Part shown: positions 28,357 to 38,271 of the stretch, piece by piece
Layout: each line of letters starts with the position of its first letter
How positions within the stretch are numbered: position 1 is the first letter of the stretch
From: Paraglaciecola sp. MB-3u-78
GTDB taxonomy: Bacteria > Pseudomonadota > Gammaproteobacteria > Enterobacterales > Alteromonadaceae
DNA: 64,000 nucleotides
Direction: 5' to 3'
Assembly: GCF_002835935.1 (NCBI RefSeq)
Contig: NZ_PJCF01000006.1
Coordinates: 248,001 to 312,000 of the forward strand
Translations under genes and position numbers: made by a program
Notes under the pieces: generated by a model
The model's database searches: none
The model's input: only the letters and a program-made list of their open reading frames with translations
Told to the model about the DNA's origin: nothing

Positions 28357-29217
28357 TTGTCTACCCCGCTTAAGTTAGTCGCCTTTTCCAAAGAGCAACC
28401 AGCAAGATTACTCACTACTTATCTTATTGAGCAAGGCGTTAAGGCTGAGTATCAGTATTCAGCTAATGAGTATTCTCATGCAGTGATGTTGCTGGAGTCA
28501 TCTGATCAAATCAAAGCCAAACAATTGGCAGAAGAATTTGTACTTAATCCGAATAACGCAAAATACCAAACGGCTGCTTGGCAGTCTGGTGAAACGGTTA
28601 AGTTAATCCCTGATAAATCTTTTTCTGCAGCTAAAACGCTCTATGACTTAAAACAGGCTCCGTTTACGTCAAGTATATTGGTCATTTGTTTGGTGATTTA
28701 TCTATTGGCCATGGTCGGCGTTTCATCACCTTATTCGTGGCTAAAAATCCAACCCTTTACGATGCTTTTAGAAACTGGCCAGTTGTGGCGACTATTGGGA
28801 CCAGCATTGGTCCATTTCTCAGTTCTGCATATTGCATTTAATCTACTGTGGTGGTGGACATTAGGTAAACAAATTGAAAAAACGTTTGGCCTCAGTAGTT
28901 TGCTCATGCTATTTATATTTTCTGCTGCGGCGTCTAATGTTGCTCAGCTGTTGGTTAGTGGTCCCAACTTTGGTGGTCTTTCCGGTGTAGTGTATGCCTT
29001 AGTGGGCTGTGTTTGGTGGTTGGGTTGGTTAAAACCCAGTTGGGGATTATCTTTGCCTAAACCCATTGTTGGCTTTTTATTGGTTTGGTTAGTGGTAGGC
29101 TATCTGGATATTCTACCTGTGAATATGGCAAATACCGCACACACTGTGGGGCTAATTTGTGGATGTTTATTTGCTTGGTTTTTGGTTGCCAGAGCCAAAA
29201 GTTTCAGCACCCAATAG
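28357..29217 (+). CDS. glpG: Rhomboid intramembrane serine protease GlpG
   Basis: 286 residues from a TTG start with an AGGAAG Shine-Dalgarno at 28341. A cytoplasmic N-terminal domain (1-80) precedes six hydrophobic helices. The catalytic Ser is in GGLSGVVYALVG near residue 210 and the catalytic His in ANTAHTVGL near 262; the HIAFNLLWWWTLGKQIE block carries the conserved HxxxN. It cleaves membrane helices in the plane of the bilayer. Paired with glpE as in enterobacteria. Confidence 0.95.
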   Translation: MSTPLKLVAFSKEQPARLLTTYLIEQGVKAEYQYSANEYSHAVMLLESSDQIKAKQLAEEFVLNPNNAKYQTAAWQSGETVKLIPDKSFSAAKTLYDLKQAPFTSSILVICLVIYLLAMVGVSSPYSWLKIQPFTMLLETGQLWRLLGPALVHFSVLHIAFNLLWWWTLGKQIEKTFGLSSLLMLFIFSAAASNVAQLLVSGPNFGGLSGVVYALVGCVWWLGWLKPSWGLSLPKPIVGFLLVWLVVGYLDILPVNMANTAHTVGLICGCLFAWFLVARAKSFSTQ

Positions 29218-29225
29218 TCTGAAAT

Positions 29226-29642
29226 TTAGGTCTGGTAATAAAGGTACTTAGTAAATATAACATCCTTTATCATTTTAGAGCCTGTTTCTTTGAGCATCAA
29301 TTCTTGAAGTTTTTCTAAGCAGCTAAGCCTAATATCTTCGCGACCAGTCAGCGATTTAACTTTTTTTTCTGGCTGGCTACCAAACACCTCAATAGTTGCC
29401 GCTCTCATTAGTGGGGAGTGGTGTTCTGCGGCTTCAAGAAAGTCTGGGTCTTCTAACATCAATTCTATTGATACCCTGACAAAACCTAACTTTCTTGCGC
29501 TAGAGCCTAAGTAGTTGGTTACTATATCTGGTTCGAGACTGAAATAAGCATAACTTTTTCTGACCACTTCTTGTGCGTTTATCACACTGTGATAACTTGA
29601 AAGGGTTAGTAAACTAACAAGTAGGCATATAGTTTTTTTCAT
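29226..29642 (-). CDS. FliL-like periplasmic protein outside a flagellar operon
   Basis: 138 residues. Signal peptide (residues 1-23, MKKTICLLVSLLTLSSYHSV, cleavage after INA) rather than the N-terminal membrane anchor of classical FliL. The mature part follows the FliL C-domain pattern: YFSLEPDIVTNYLGSS, GFVRVSIELMLEDPD, then EKLQELMLKETGSKMIKDVIFTKYLYY, which resembles the stator-associated FliL/stomatin-like fold. No other motility genes are near. Homologues next to glpG are seen in several Alteromonadales. Role unknown; may act with stators or another ion channel (inference). Confidence 0.7.
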   Translation of the reverse strand: MKKTICLLVSLLTLSSYHSVINAQEVVRKSYAYFSLEPDIVTNYLGSSARKLGFVRVSIELMLEDPDFLEAAEHHSPLMRAATIEVFGSQPEKKVKSLTGREDIRLSCLEKLQELMLKETGSKMIKDVIFTKYLYYQT

Positions 29643-29790
29643 CGTTATTTTCTTTTGTGAGTTTCCACTACAGTGGTTGTAAGCTTAACAACTTTAGCTA
29701 GGCTCGCAAAACTAAATTAGTTAGAACGGTATTTAACTTTAGTCTAAGCCATGCACTTGTTATTATTCATCTTCGCTACTCAAAAATGTT

Positions 29791-30363
29791 ATGAAATTGA
29801 ACTTATCTTATACTTTTCCGGTCGGTATTCTGTCACCTTGGGCTGAACCTAAGCTCTTTACTATTCCCAGCCCATGTTTAAAAAATTGGTTGCTAGATAC
29901 AGGCTCGTTAACCGAAAGGCTTCAATCACACTGTAAGTCATTTCAATTGACTCTAGTAGGTCAACGGCAGGCGCAGATAACTCTTGAAGAATTTAAACGA
30001 GTATCTGCTCCCAAGCAAGACTTAAAACTACAAGAATGGCAAGTCAGAGAAGTGTTATTGTGGGGTGATAATCAACCTTGGGTATTTGCTCGCTCAATTA
30101 TTCCACAACGATTGTGCGAAAGTGATTTTGTTAATCTCAACACGAAACCTTTGGGTCAATTGATTTTTAATGACAAACGATTTAAACGAATGCCATTTGA
30201 ATTAACTCATATGTCTCCAAGTAAAGCTTTTCTAGAAAAATTACACATAGAATCTGAGATGAAACTGTGGGGTCGCCGCTCGGCATTTACCTATGAAGAT
30301 CTGCAAATGACAGTCAGTGAGATCTTTCTACCTAATTCACCCGCTTATCAAGAGATGAAATAG
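29791..30363 (+). CDS. ubiC: Chorismate lyase UbiC
   Basis: 190 residues. It removes pyruvate from chorismate to give 4-hydroxybenzoate, the first committed step of ubiquinone synthesis. Blocks typical of the family are LKNWLLDTGSLTERL near residue 30, VREVLLWGDNQPWVFARSIIP near 85, and the C-terminal LWGRRSAFTYEDLQMTVSEIFLP with catalytic Glu. Six nt before ubiA; the two act in sequence. Confidence 0.95.
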   Translation: MKLNLSYTFPVGILSPWAEPKLFTIPSPCLKNWLLDTGSLTERLQSHCKSFQLTLVGQRQAQITLEEFKRVSAPKQDLKLQEWQVREVLLWGDNQPWVFARSIIPQRLCESDFVNLNTKPLGQLIFNDKRFKRMPFELTHMSPSKAFLEKLHIESEMKLWGRRSAFTYEDLQMTVSEIFLPNSPAYQEMK

Positions 30364-30369
30364 ATTAAT

Positions 30370-31260
30370 ATGGGTAACATAGGGAAACTACCAGCTGCAA
30401 AGTTAAACGCTTATTGGCGCTTAATACGTGCTGACAAACCCATAGGTATCTACTTATTACTATGGCCTTGCGTATGGGCTCTGTGGATAGCTTCAGCAGG
30501 CATTCCAGAGTTACATATACTTGTGGTGTTTGTTTTAGGCGTTGTGGTGATGCGATCAGCTGGTTGTGTGATCAATGATTACGCAGATCGTAAAGTAGAC
30601 GGTTTAGTGGAACGTTCATCAACCAGACCCTTGGTGACAGGAGAGATCACTGAAAAAGAAGCCTTGGGTCTATTTTTTGTGCTTTTATGTTTCGCCTTAA
30701 TACTGGTTTCAACATTAAGTTGGCCAACGGTGTTGATGTCAGTGGGTGGATTGATATTAGCCACCATTTATCCTTTCATGAAGCGCTACACTCATTTGCC
30801 TCAAGTCATACTTGGTGCTGCTTTTGGCTGGTCTATTCCGATGGCTTTTGTGGCAATAGGACAACCGCTAGATTGGGTCGTGTGGGCATTGTATTTTGCT
30901 AATTTAGCTTGGACTGTCGCTTTTGACACTGAATACGCCATGGTTGATAAAAACGATGATATCAAAGTGGGGGTCAAATCAACCGCTATCTTATTTGGTC
31001 AATATGACAAGTTGATCATAATGCTGCTACAAATACTTAGCTTGTTACTGCTTACAGCCGTAGCACTATACTTAAACTTACGCTGGCCTTTTTATCTGGC
31101 GTTAGTTATCAGCATGGGATTGTTTTTGTATCAGCACAGGTTAATTAAAGATCGAGATAGAAGCCTGTGTTTTAAGGCTTTTTTGCATAATCATTATGTA
31201 GGTTTGGTGTTGGCGGTAGGGATTATTGGACATTACGCTATTTACCCCGCATCAATTTAA
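30370..31260 (+). CDS. ubiA: 4-hydroxybenzoate polyprenyltransferase UbiA
   Basis: 296 residues, about eight to nine transmembrane helices. Attaches the octaprenyl tail to 4-hydroxybenzoate in the inner membrane. The two Asp-rich motifs are intact: NDYADRKVDG near residue 73 and DTEYAMVDKNDD near 195, which hold Mg-diphosphate. Cotranscribed with ubiC. Confidence 0.96.
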   Translation: MGNIGKLPAAKLNAYWRLIRADKPIGIYLLLWPCVWALWIASAGIPELHILVVFVLGVVVMRSAGCVINDYADRKVDGLVERSSTRPLVTGEITEKEALGLFFVLLCFALILVSTLSWPTVLMSVGGLILATIYPFMKRYTHLPQVILGAAFGWSIPMAFVAIGQPLDWVVWALYFANLAWTVAFDTEYAMVDKNDDIKVGVKSTAILFGQYDKLIIMLLQILSLLLLTAVALYLNLRWPFYLALVISMGLFLYQHRLIKDRDRSLCFKAFLHNHYVGLVLAVGIIGHYAIYPASI

Positions 31261-31302
31261 ATAGCGTCTAATTGTTATATCCCTAATAAAAAATGTTTGG
31301 TT

Positions 31303-31548
31303 TTATGTTTCGAGTTTCTCTAATTTGGCGAGACGAATCTCCAAAGCTTCCAATTTTTCTCTAGTGCGCATGAGTACTTGACTTTGAATATCAAATTCTT
31401 CACGACTAACAAAGTCTAAACGGCTGATTTGAGATTGTAATACTTGCTTTACTTTGGCCTCTGCGCCCTCTGCCATTGTTTTCATACTTGGAGGCACTGC
31501 ATCAGAGATTTGTTTAGCGATTTCTTCGAGTTTTTTAGGATTTAGCAT
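31303..31548 (-). CDS. ubiK: Ubiquinone biosynthesis accessory factor UbiK
   Basis: 81 residues, YqiC/BMFP family. It begins with MLNPKKLEEIAKQISDAVP and ends with a coiled coil (residues 50-80, VSREEFDIQSQVLMRTREKLEALEIRL), which mediates trimerisation and membrane association. It supports the Ubi complex with UbiJ. Convergent with ubiA, so three ubiquinone genes are clustered. Confidence 0.9.
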   Translation of the reverse strand: MLNPKKLEEIAKQISDAVPPSMKTMAEGAEAKVKQVLQSQISRLDFVSREEFDIQSQVLMRTREKLEALEIRLAKLEKLET

Positions 31549-31700
31549 GAGAGTCTGTGTACCTTTCGAATATAAATTGACATTTTTAAAGTGAAATTTA
31601 GGATCGAGCTATAAAAAGTTATACATTGTTAATCTACTTGGACTAAACAGCATATTCTCTTACAATCACCGCCCCGTCATCATTGGCTGTTTAATTTAGC

Positions 31701-33716
31701 ATGAATCTCAACCCTGGTCAGAACGAAGCTGTAAATTTTATTTCTGGGCCATGCTTAGTGTTAGCCGGCGCAGGCAGTGGCAAAACCCGCGTTATCACCA
31801 ATAAAATAGCTTACTTGGTCAGAGAGTGTGAGCTACCTGCTCGTTATATCGCCGCAGTGACCTTTACCAATAAAGCCGCGCGAGAAATGAAAGAGCGTGT
31901 GGCACAAACTCTAGGTAAGAAGGAAGCGCGGGGGTTAAAAATATCTACTTTTCACACCCTTGGTTTGAATATTATTAAATCTGAAGTTAAAACCTTAGGT
32001 TTAAAACCTGGTTTTTCCTTGTTTGACGACAAAGACAGCATGTCGCTGCTCAAAGACTTAACCGAGGTCGAGTTTGATGGTGACAAAGAATTGTTGTCTG
32101 GGTTGCAAAGTTGTATTTCTAATTGGAAAAATGATCTTATTTTACCAGAAGATTTAAAACATAAGACTCTATCTCCCAGCGATGTTGAACATGCTCAGTT
32201 CTACCAGCGTTATTACAATCATTTACGGGCTTATAATGCCCTAGACTTTGACGACCTGATCTTACTGCCTACCGTACTGCTAAAAAATAACGAAACGGTG
32301 CGGCAAAAATGGCAAAACAAAATACGTTATTTGCTGGTGGATGAATACCAAGATACCAATACCAGCCAATACGAACTGGTTAGACTTTTGGTGGGTGAAA
32401 GAGCCAGATTCACTGTGGTAGGTGATGACGATCAGTCTATTTATTCTTGGCGTGGCGCAAGACCCCAAAACTTAGTGCTACTGCAAACTGATTTTCCTAA
32501 GTTAAGAGTCATTAAACTAGAGCAAAATTACCGTTCCACAGAACGCATTTTGCATTGTGCCAATATTCTTATTCAGAATAATCCCCATATATTTGAGAAA
32601 AAACTATTCTCTGAGCTGGGTTACGGCGAGCCTCTACAGGTGATTACTGCCAAAAATGAAGATCACGAAGCTGAACGTGTGGTCGCTGAATTAATGGCTC
32701 ATAAGTTTATGGGGGCTACCAAATTTAAAGATTATGCGATTTTGTATCGAGGAAATTTCCAATCTCGGGTGTTCGAAAAAGTACTGATGAGTAACCGTAT
32801 TCCTTATAAAATTAACGGCGGCATGTCGTTTTTTGGCAGAACAGAAGTCAAAGACATCATGGCTTACCTACGCCTATTGGTAAATCAAGACGATGACAAT
32901 GCCTTGTTGAGAGTGATCAATACACCTACCCGAGGCATTGGCCGAGTGAGTTTAGAAAAGCTTGGTAATTTAGCGAATCATAATCGCTCTTCTATGTTTG
33001 AAGCTGCTTTCGATCCCAATCTTCAGGATGTGTTAACCGGTAAGGCTTTAGTCTCGGTAGAGCAATTTAGCCGATGGATAGTCGAATTATCAGACAGAGC
33101 GGTCAGAGGTGATGGCATTGCGACAATTCGAGAAATGATCAAAACAATGGGTTACGAAGAATGGTTGTATGAGTCGAGTACTAGCCCAAAGGCCGCAGAA
33201 ATGGGCATGGCGAATATCAGCACTTTGTTTGGCTGGATCAGCAACATGCTTGAAGGCGGTGAACTCGACCCGCCAATGACACTTCAAGAGGTGGTTAATC
33301 GTCTCATTCTGCGGGATATGATGGAGCGTGGCGAAGATGCCGAAGAAACAGACCAAGTACAATTGATGACCTTGCACTCCTCAAAAGGGCTGGAATTCCC
33401 CTATGTCTTTATGGTCGGCATGGAAGAGGGGTTATTACCCCATCAAAGCAGTATTGAGGAAGAAAATATCGACGAGGAAAGGCGTTTAGCTTATGTGGGT
33501 ATAACCCGTGCGCAAAAGGTCTTGTTTATGACCTTAGTTAAAGAAAGGCGTCAATATGGTGAGGTGATCAATCCTGAGCCTAGTCGATTTTTATACGAAT
33601 TGCCACAAGATGATTTGGTGTGGGAGCATAAAAAGCCAAAAGTGTCAGCACAAGAACGTCAGCAAAAATCTCAGGTGGGCATTGCCAATCTGCGAAACAT
33701 GATGAATAAGAGTTAA
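31701..33716 (+). CDS. rep: ATP-dependent DNA helicase Rep
   Basis: 671 residues, SF1A UvrD/Rep family, 3'-5' helicase aiding fork progression past proteins. Motif [12 protein letters not shown] near residue 23; motif Ia [10 protein letters not shown]; motif II DEYQDTN near 215; motif [16 protein letters not shown]; motif IV QNYRST; motif [17 protein letters not shown] near 558; motif [13 protein letters not shown]. The C-terminal tail is short and lysine-rich. Length matches Rep (673 in E. coli) rather than UvrD. Confidence 0.95.
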   Translation: MNLNPGQNEAVNFISGPCLVLAGAGSGKTRVITNKIAYLVRECELPARYIAAVTFTNKAAREMKERVAQTLGKKEARGLKISTFHTLGLNIIKSEVKTLGLKPGFSLFDDKDSMSLLKDLTEVEFDGDKELLSGLQSCISNWKNDLILPEDLKHKTLSPSDVEHAQFYQRYYNHLRAYNALDFDDLILLPTVLLKNNETVRQKWQNKIRYLLVDEYQDTNTSQYELVRLLVGERARFTVVGDDDQSIYSWRGARPQNLVLLQTDFPKLRVIKLEQNYRSTERILHCANILIQNNPHIFEKKLFSELGYGEPLQVITAKNEDHEAERVVAELMAHKFMGATKFKDYAILYRGNFQSRVFEKVLMSNRIPYKINGGMSFFGRTEVKDIMAYLRLLVNQDDDNALLRVINTPTRGIGRVSLEKLGNLANHNRSSMFEAAFDPNLQDVLTGKALVSVEQFSRWIVELSDRAVRGDGIATIREMIKTMGYEEWLYESSTSPKAAEMGMANISTLFGWISNMLEGGELDPPMTLQEVVNRLILRDMMERGEDAEETDQVQLMTLHSSKGLEFPYVFMVGMEEGLLPHQSSIEEENIDEERRLAYVGITRAQKVLFMTLVKERRQYGEVINPEPSRFLYELPQDDLVWEHKKPKVSAQERQQKSQVGIANLRNMMNKS

Positions 33717-33724
33717 GGATGAAC

Positions 33725-36328
33725 TTAAACTTTTACTTCAGTCAATTTGATTTTAGTGGCTTTTTGTAAAAATTTACCCTGCCCAAACTCACAGCCTGCA
33801 TCTAACAATGCTTGGTGTTGTTCTTGGGTATTGATACCGCTGGCAATTAACTTAAACTTCAAGTGACCAGAAATGGACAACACAGATTGAATTAATTTTA
33901 AGTTTCGTTCAGACCGAGGTAACGTTTTCACAAAATAGTGATCTATTTTTACGTAATCAAATGGGTAAGAATACAAATAACTTAAAGAAGCTAAGCCACT
34001 GCCAAAATTGTCCAATACTAGAGTTATGCCGGCGCGTTTTAATATTTTGATAGCCGGTAGGAAAAACTGAGAGCGGCGATTTAGTGCATTTTCATCAAAT
34101 TCAATGACCAGTTGTTTGGGGTCAACGCCTGCTTCTTTTACTTGCTCTATCAGTTGTTTTGCTAAAGTCGTTTGAGTGAGATGATGAATGGATAAATTGA
34201 TCGCAATCTGTTTATTGCCATCGACTTCATTTAATTGCCAATCTTGTAATATCTCGCAAGCTTTGGTTAGCATGAACTTATCCATTTCTACGGTAAGGCC
34301 ACACTGTTCTGCAATTTGCCAATACTGATCTCGCTTGATTTTACCTATACTGGAATGTTCCCATCTAACGTAACATTCCTGATATATCTGTTCTTGCGTG
34401 GCTAAATTAATGATTGGTTGCGAATAACTTTCAAAGGCTTCAGCTTTGAGTATTTGTCTAAACTCGCCTTCGATTTCCAATTCTTCAAGGAGTTTATCCC
34501 GCATCGTCTTATCAAAAACAATATAACGCCCGCGTCCTAGTGACTTTGCTTGATACATGGCTGCATCTGCATCTCGTAGCACTTCATCAGCGGTTTGGTA
34601 GCCACTTTCAATGTAGGCAATGCCTATACTGGCACCTGAATACATATCTTTATTTTCAATGTTAAAGGGGGTGGCAATAGCACTGATAATACGCGCAGAT
34701 ATTTCTTCAACATCGTTTGGAGAATCATAATTGTCAAAAAGCACAACAAACTCATCGCCACCCAAGCGGGCGAGTAAATCATGACCTCGGATACATGAGC
34801 TAATTCTAACGGCCACCTCTTTTAAAAAAAGGTCTCCTGCCATGTGTCCTAATGAATCATTAATTTGTTTAAATCTGTCCAAATCAATAAAGATTACCGC
34901 AAAATTACTTTCCGTATAACGTTGCTTGCTGGCAAGTGCCAGTTCGAGCCGACTATTGAATAAAACGCGATTTGCCAAGCCTGTTAACGAATCATGTTGC
35001 GCGTCATGTTCCAGCTGTTGCTGTGCCTGTAAGCGTTCTTCAATTTGTTTTTGCAGAAATAAATTCGTGCTATTGAGTTCTTCTGTTCGCTCTTTTACTT
35101 CTTCCGCAAGTTTCTGATTATACGCTTTAATCGCATCGGAAGACTGTTTACGCCCTAGTGCCACTGCAATATGATGTGAAACAAAGCGTAAAAATTCTAA
35201 ATCCTTAAAGTTATATTGTTTTTTCTTGTTGTAACTTTGTACAGCTATCACGCCACAGATTTCACCCTCTATAATTAGTGGCGATCCAATCCATGAATCC
35301 ATTTCTTGATACTCACTTTCAGCCATTATTACAGATAGCTCATTGGAGTCGATTAATTGCTGAACTTTAGAACCGTCTATCAGTTCAGCGCTGCCATGCC
35401 TAATAACATATTCAGTAAGCCCTAAGCTCATTGGACGCGGTTCAATCTTTGATTGCACTTCGTCTTTATAATAAGGAAAGTGCAGCGTTTTTTTGTCACT
35501 GCTTATCATTGCGACATAACAGTTAGGCGCACCAATTAAGCGCGATAACGTGTCATGAATGGCAGCATAAAAATCATCCATGTCTCCTTCAACTGAGGCT
35601 GAAAGCTCAGATATTTCAAACAAAGCCTGTTGTAAGGATTCTACCTTTTGTCTTTCGCTGATTTCTTCTTGTAATTCATCATTGATTTGCCTTAGCTGCT
35701 TAGTGCGTTGGCGAATCGTTTTTTCTGTCAACTCTCGACTTTTGACTCTATCTACACAGTTGACTATGTGCTGAGAAACAAATAGCAGTATTTCTAAATC
35801 TTCCTGATTGTAACGAATCGACTCGTCGTAACTTTGTACAACCATTGCACCTATTACTTGTGAGCCCCGTTTTAAGGGGATACCAATCCAATCAACAGGA
35901 TCTGCGCCTATATCTTTTACGGATATATCGGCCAGTTGTTGATGATAAGTTTCTTGGGGAAGGAATAGGTGGTTACCGGTGCGAAGTATGTAGCCGGTGA
36001 TACTGTTTTTTAAGTCGTCAGCTGAAACGTGTGAAACTATTTGTTCGTCGAATTCGTCCACAAAATAGACAAAATCAATAATGTCTTTTTCTTCTTCATA
36101 AAAGGCGACAAAGAAGTTTTGAGCGGGCATCAAGTCGCCAATGATGTCATGAATTGCGGGGTAAAGACTGGATAACTCATTAATTGAACTGGCTAGTTCT
36201 GAAATATCAAATAGCGATTTTTGAATGGATTCAGAATGTTTGTATTTTTTTGTGATCTTCTGCAACTGAGGAACAAGCTCTCGCAGTTCCTCTAATGACA
36301 GTTGGTTGGCGTTATTTTTAGATGTCAT
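33725..36328 (-). CDS. Double-GAF GGDEF-EAL protein with degenerate EAL domain
   Basis: 867 residues, cytoplasmic. Two related GAF modules (about residues 45-190 and 235-390) are separated and followed by coiled coils. The GGDEF domain (about 430-600) is intact: LARLGGDEFVVLF, with an RGHD allosteric I-site five residues before. The EAL domain (610-860) has lost key residues: the EAL triplet is replaced by ECYVRW, the DDFG motif is LDNFG, and the loop-6 region reads IASGINT rather than AEGVET. It therefore likely makes c-di-GMP but does not hydrolyse it; the EAL part may only sense it. Ligands of the GAF domains are unknown. Confidence 0.88.
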   Translation of the reverse strand: MTSKNNANQLSLEELRELVPQLQKITKKYKHSESIQKSLFDISELASSINELSSLYPAIHDIIGDLMPAQNFFVAFYEEEKDIIDFVYFVDEFDEQIVSHVSADDLKNSITGYILRTGNHLFLPQETYHQQLADISVKDIGADPVDWIGIPLKRGSQVIGAMVVQSYDESIRYNQEDLEILLFVSQHIVNCVDRVKSRELTEKTIRQRTKQLRQINDELQEEISERQKVESLQQALFEISELSASVEGDMDDFYAAIHDTLSRLIGAPNCYVAMISSDKKTLHFPYYKDEVQSKIEPRPMSLGLTEYVIRHGSAELIDGSKVQQLIDSNELSVIMAESEYQEMDSWIGSPLIIEGEICGVIAVQSYNKKKQYNFKDLEFLRFVSHHIAVALGRKQSSDAIKAYNQKLAEEVKERTEELNSTNLFLQKQIEERLQAQQQLEHDAQHDSLTGLANRVLFNSRLELALASKQRYTESNFAVIFIDLDRFKQINDSLGHMAGDLFLKEVAVRISSCIRGHDLLARLGGDEFVVLFDNYDSPNDVEEISARIISAIATPFNIENKDMYSGASIGIAYIESGYQTADEVLRDADAAMYQAKSLGRGRYIVFDKTMRDKLLEELEIEGEFRQILKAEAFESYSQPIINLATQEQIYQECYVRWEHSSIGKIKRDQYWQIAEQCGLTVEMDKFMLTKACEILQDWQLNEVDGNKQIAINLSIHHLTQTTLAKQLIEQVKEAGVDPKQLVIEFDENALNRRSQFFLPAIKILKRAGITLVLDNFGSGLASLSYLYSYPFDYVKIDHYFVKTLPRSERNLKLIQSVLSISGHLKFKLIASGINTQEQHQALLDAGCEFGQGKFLQKATKIKLTEVKV

Positions 36329-36400
36329 TAGCTAAATTAATGGTTCTTTATATTAGTACAAGTACAGAAATCCAATCATCTAAAGTAAACTATTCAGACT

Positions 36401-36429
36401 AAAAAGACCACTATGAAGTGGTCTTTTTT
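36401..36429 (-). terminator. Terminator of the cytochrome c5 gene
   Basis: AAAAAGACCACT and AGTGGTCTTTTT pair around ATGA, giving a hairpin with A and T runs on both sides. It lies 30 nt beyond the cytochrome stop on the minus strand and upstream of the GGDEF-EAL gene start. Confidence 0.88.
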
Positions 36430-36458
36430 ACGCCAAGGTTTCAGATGATATTCTAAAT

Positions 36459-36866
36459 CTAGATACCTTCAATCATATGTTCGATTGCCGCTTTAATTTC
36501 ATCATTTGAACAATCGCCGCATGTACCCATTGGTGGCATGGCGCGTATACCATTGATTGCATTTTTCCACACGGTATCAAAGCCCTGTTCCATACGAGGA
36601 GCCCAATCTGCTGCATCTTGAAATTTAGGAGCATTTAAAACACCCACACTGTGACAGGCAACACATGCCTTGGCGTAAACTTCTGAGCCTGTTCTTGGTC
36701 CTGTAGATGCCACCTCATCTTTTGCACCGGCTACATGCACTTTACCAACAGGCTGAATACGTGCCTTAATATCAGCTTCACTCATTTCTTGTGCTTGTAC
36801 TGCCAAGACACTAAAAACACCCATACAGATACATAATAAGACTTTAAATTTCACAATATTCTCCAA
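36459..36866 (-). CDS. Cytochrome c5 family protein
   Basis: 135 residues with a signal peptide (residues 1-25, ending VQAQ). One haem c site CVACH near residue 68, an axial Met in AMPPMG near 108, and the CGDC pair near 115, which in cytochrome c5 forms a disulfide. Soluble periplasmic electron carrier, probably feeding a terminal oxidase. Monocistronic, with its own terminator. Confidence 0.9.
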   Translation of the reverse strand: MENIVKFKVLLCICMGVFSVLAVQAQEMSEADIKARIQPVGKVHVAGAKDEVASTGPRTGSEVYAKACVACHSVGVLNAPKFQDAADWAPRMEQGFDTVWKNAINGIRAMPPMGTCGDCSNDEIKAAIEHMIEGI

Positions 36867-37086
36867 GTCAGGCGTTGTTTACCTAAAAAAACTGGAACAG
36901 ATTATAACGACTAATGTTTTGTGAACAACTATTTAACTAACAAATTTAAGTGAATTCGTATTTTTTGTTTAAAGGATGTAAATTTTAATTGTTATTAAAC
37001 ACCCTAATCTTAAACTTGACTGATGTAATTTCTAGATTCAGTGGTAATATTTATGTTTAGTTAAATTCTCACAAAAGGTATCAATA

Positions 37087-38217
37087 ATGGTAACAATGGC
37101 ACGCCTATTAGGCATAATCTGTTGTGTTGTTTTAACGGGATCAGCCTACGCCCAGCAACCAAAAAATTCGGGCTCAGGTAGCATTCAATCTTATGAATAC
37201 CAACTTGTCACTGAGGGGATAGATATCCCTTGGGGTATGACTTGGTTAGACAAAAAAACCATACTGGTATCCGATCGCAAAGGTGAATTACGGATTATCA
37301 GCAATGGCGTGTTATTAAATGAAAAGGTCACAGGTTTGCCTGAACTTCGGGCTGAAGGCCAAGGTGGATTATTGGATGTCGCAGTTGATCCAAACTATGC
37401 TCAAAATAATCTTATTTATTTTTCTTATTCTGGCCTAGAAGGTGAGGGTCAAGGTGCTCATACATCCGTTGTGCGCGCTAAGTTACAAGATTTTAAACTG
37501 ACCGAACAAAGTGTTATTTTTGAAGCTGGCCCCAACACCACTAAAGGTCAACATTACGGCAGCCGCCTAACATTTGATAAACAAGGTTATTTGTATATTT
37601 CCAGTGGTGATAGAGGAAACCGTGACGTCAATCCACAACGATTAGACAGAGATGCAGGTAAAATACACCGTATCAACGGCGACGGCAGTATCCCTAAAGA
37701 TAATCCATTTGTTGCACAAAAAGACGCAAACCCTTCTATCTTCTCATATGGTCATCGCAACCCACAGGGCATGGCAATGCATCCGGTAACTGGCGATATC
37801 TGGACTCACGAACATGGCCCTAAAGGTGGCGATGAAATCAATATAATCCGAAAAGGTGCAAATTATGGTTGGCCAGTGATTAGCTTTGGGGTCAATTATA
37901 GTGGTTCGTCTTTTACCGAGTTGACTGCTAAAGAGGGCATGGAACAGCCACAATGGTATTGGGTTCCTTCTATCGCACCATCAGGCATGACCTTCGTCAC
38001 TAGCGATATTTATCCAGATTGGAAGGGTAAAATTATAGTGGGATCATTAAAGTTTGCCTATCTAGTCGCCCTTGAATTAGAGGGAGACAAAGTACTCAGC
38101 CAAGAAATTTTGTTTCCCGACATAGGCCGTGTGCGCAATGTTAAGCAAGGCGCTGACGGGTATCTATATGTTGCTACCGATGGTGCTGGAATATTTAAAA
38201 TAGTACCGAGTAAATAA
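37087..38217 (+). CDS. PQQ-dependent aldose sugar dehydrogenase, YliI-like
   Basis: 376 residues with a signal peptide (about residues 1-25, ending AYA). The rest is a six-bladed propeller of the GSDH family: IPWGMTWLDKKTILVSDRKGEL, the GQGGLLDVAVDPNY block with Ca/PQQ contacts, GQHYGSRLTFDKQGYLYISSGDRG and THEHGPKGGDEINII with catalytic-region His. It oxidises aldoses in the periplasm using PQQ; E. coli YliI acts this way. An ATG at 37096 is another possible start. It is convergent with the carboxylesterase gene and they share a strong terminator. Confidence 0.88.
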   Translation: MVTMARLLGIICCVVLTGSAYAQQPKNSGSGSIQSYEYQLVTEGIDIPWGMTWLDKKTILVSDRKGELRIISNGVLLNEKVTGLPELRAEGQGGLLDVAVDPNYAQNNLIYFSYSGLEGEGQGAHTSVVRAKLQDFKLTEQSVIFEAGPNTTKGQHYGSRLTFDKQGYLYISSGDRGNRDVNPQRLDRDAGKIHRINGDGSIPKDNPFVAQKDANPSIFSYGHRNPQGMAMHPVTGDIWTHEHGPKGGDEINIIRKGANYGWPVISFGVNYSGSSFTELTAKEGMEQPQWYWVPSIAPSGMTFVTSDIYPDWKGKIIVGSLKFAYLVALELEGDKVLSQEILFPDIGRVRNVKQGADGYLYVATDGAGIFKIVPSK

Positions 38218-38224
38218 TCTTCAT

Positions 38225-38268
38225 AAGGGATACGTCATACCACTAACCATTGGTATGACGTATCCCTT
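38225..38268. terminator. 18-bp perfect hairpin, bidirectional terminator
   Basis: AAGGGATACGTCATACCA (38225-38242) pairs perfectly with TGGTATGACGTATCCCTT (38251-38268) around an 8-nt loop. It lies between convergent genes 7 nt after the sugar dehydrogenase stop and just before the esterase stop. T-tracts are short (TTATTTTAT), but the stem is unusually long. Confidence 0.8.
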
Positions 38269-38271
38269 ATT

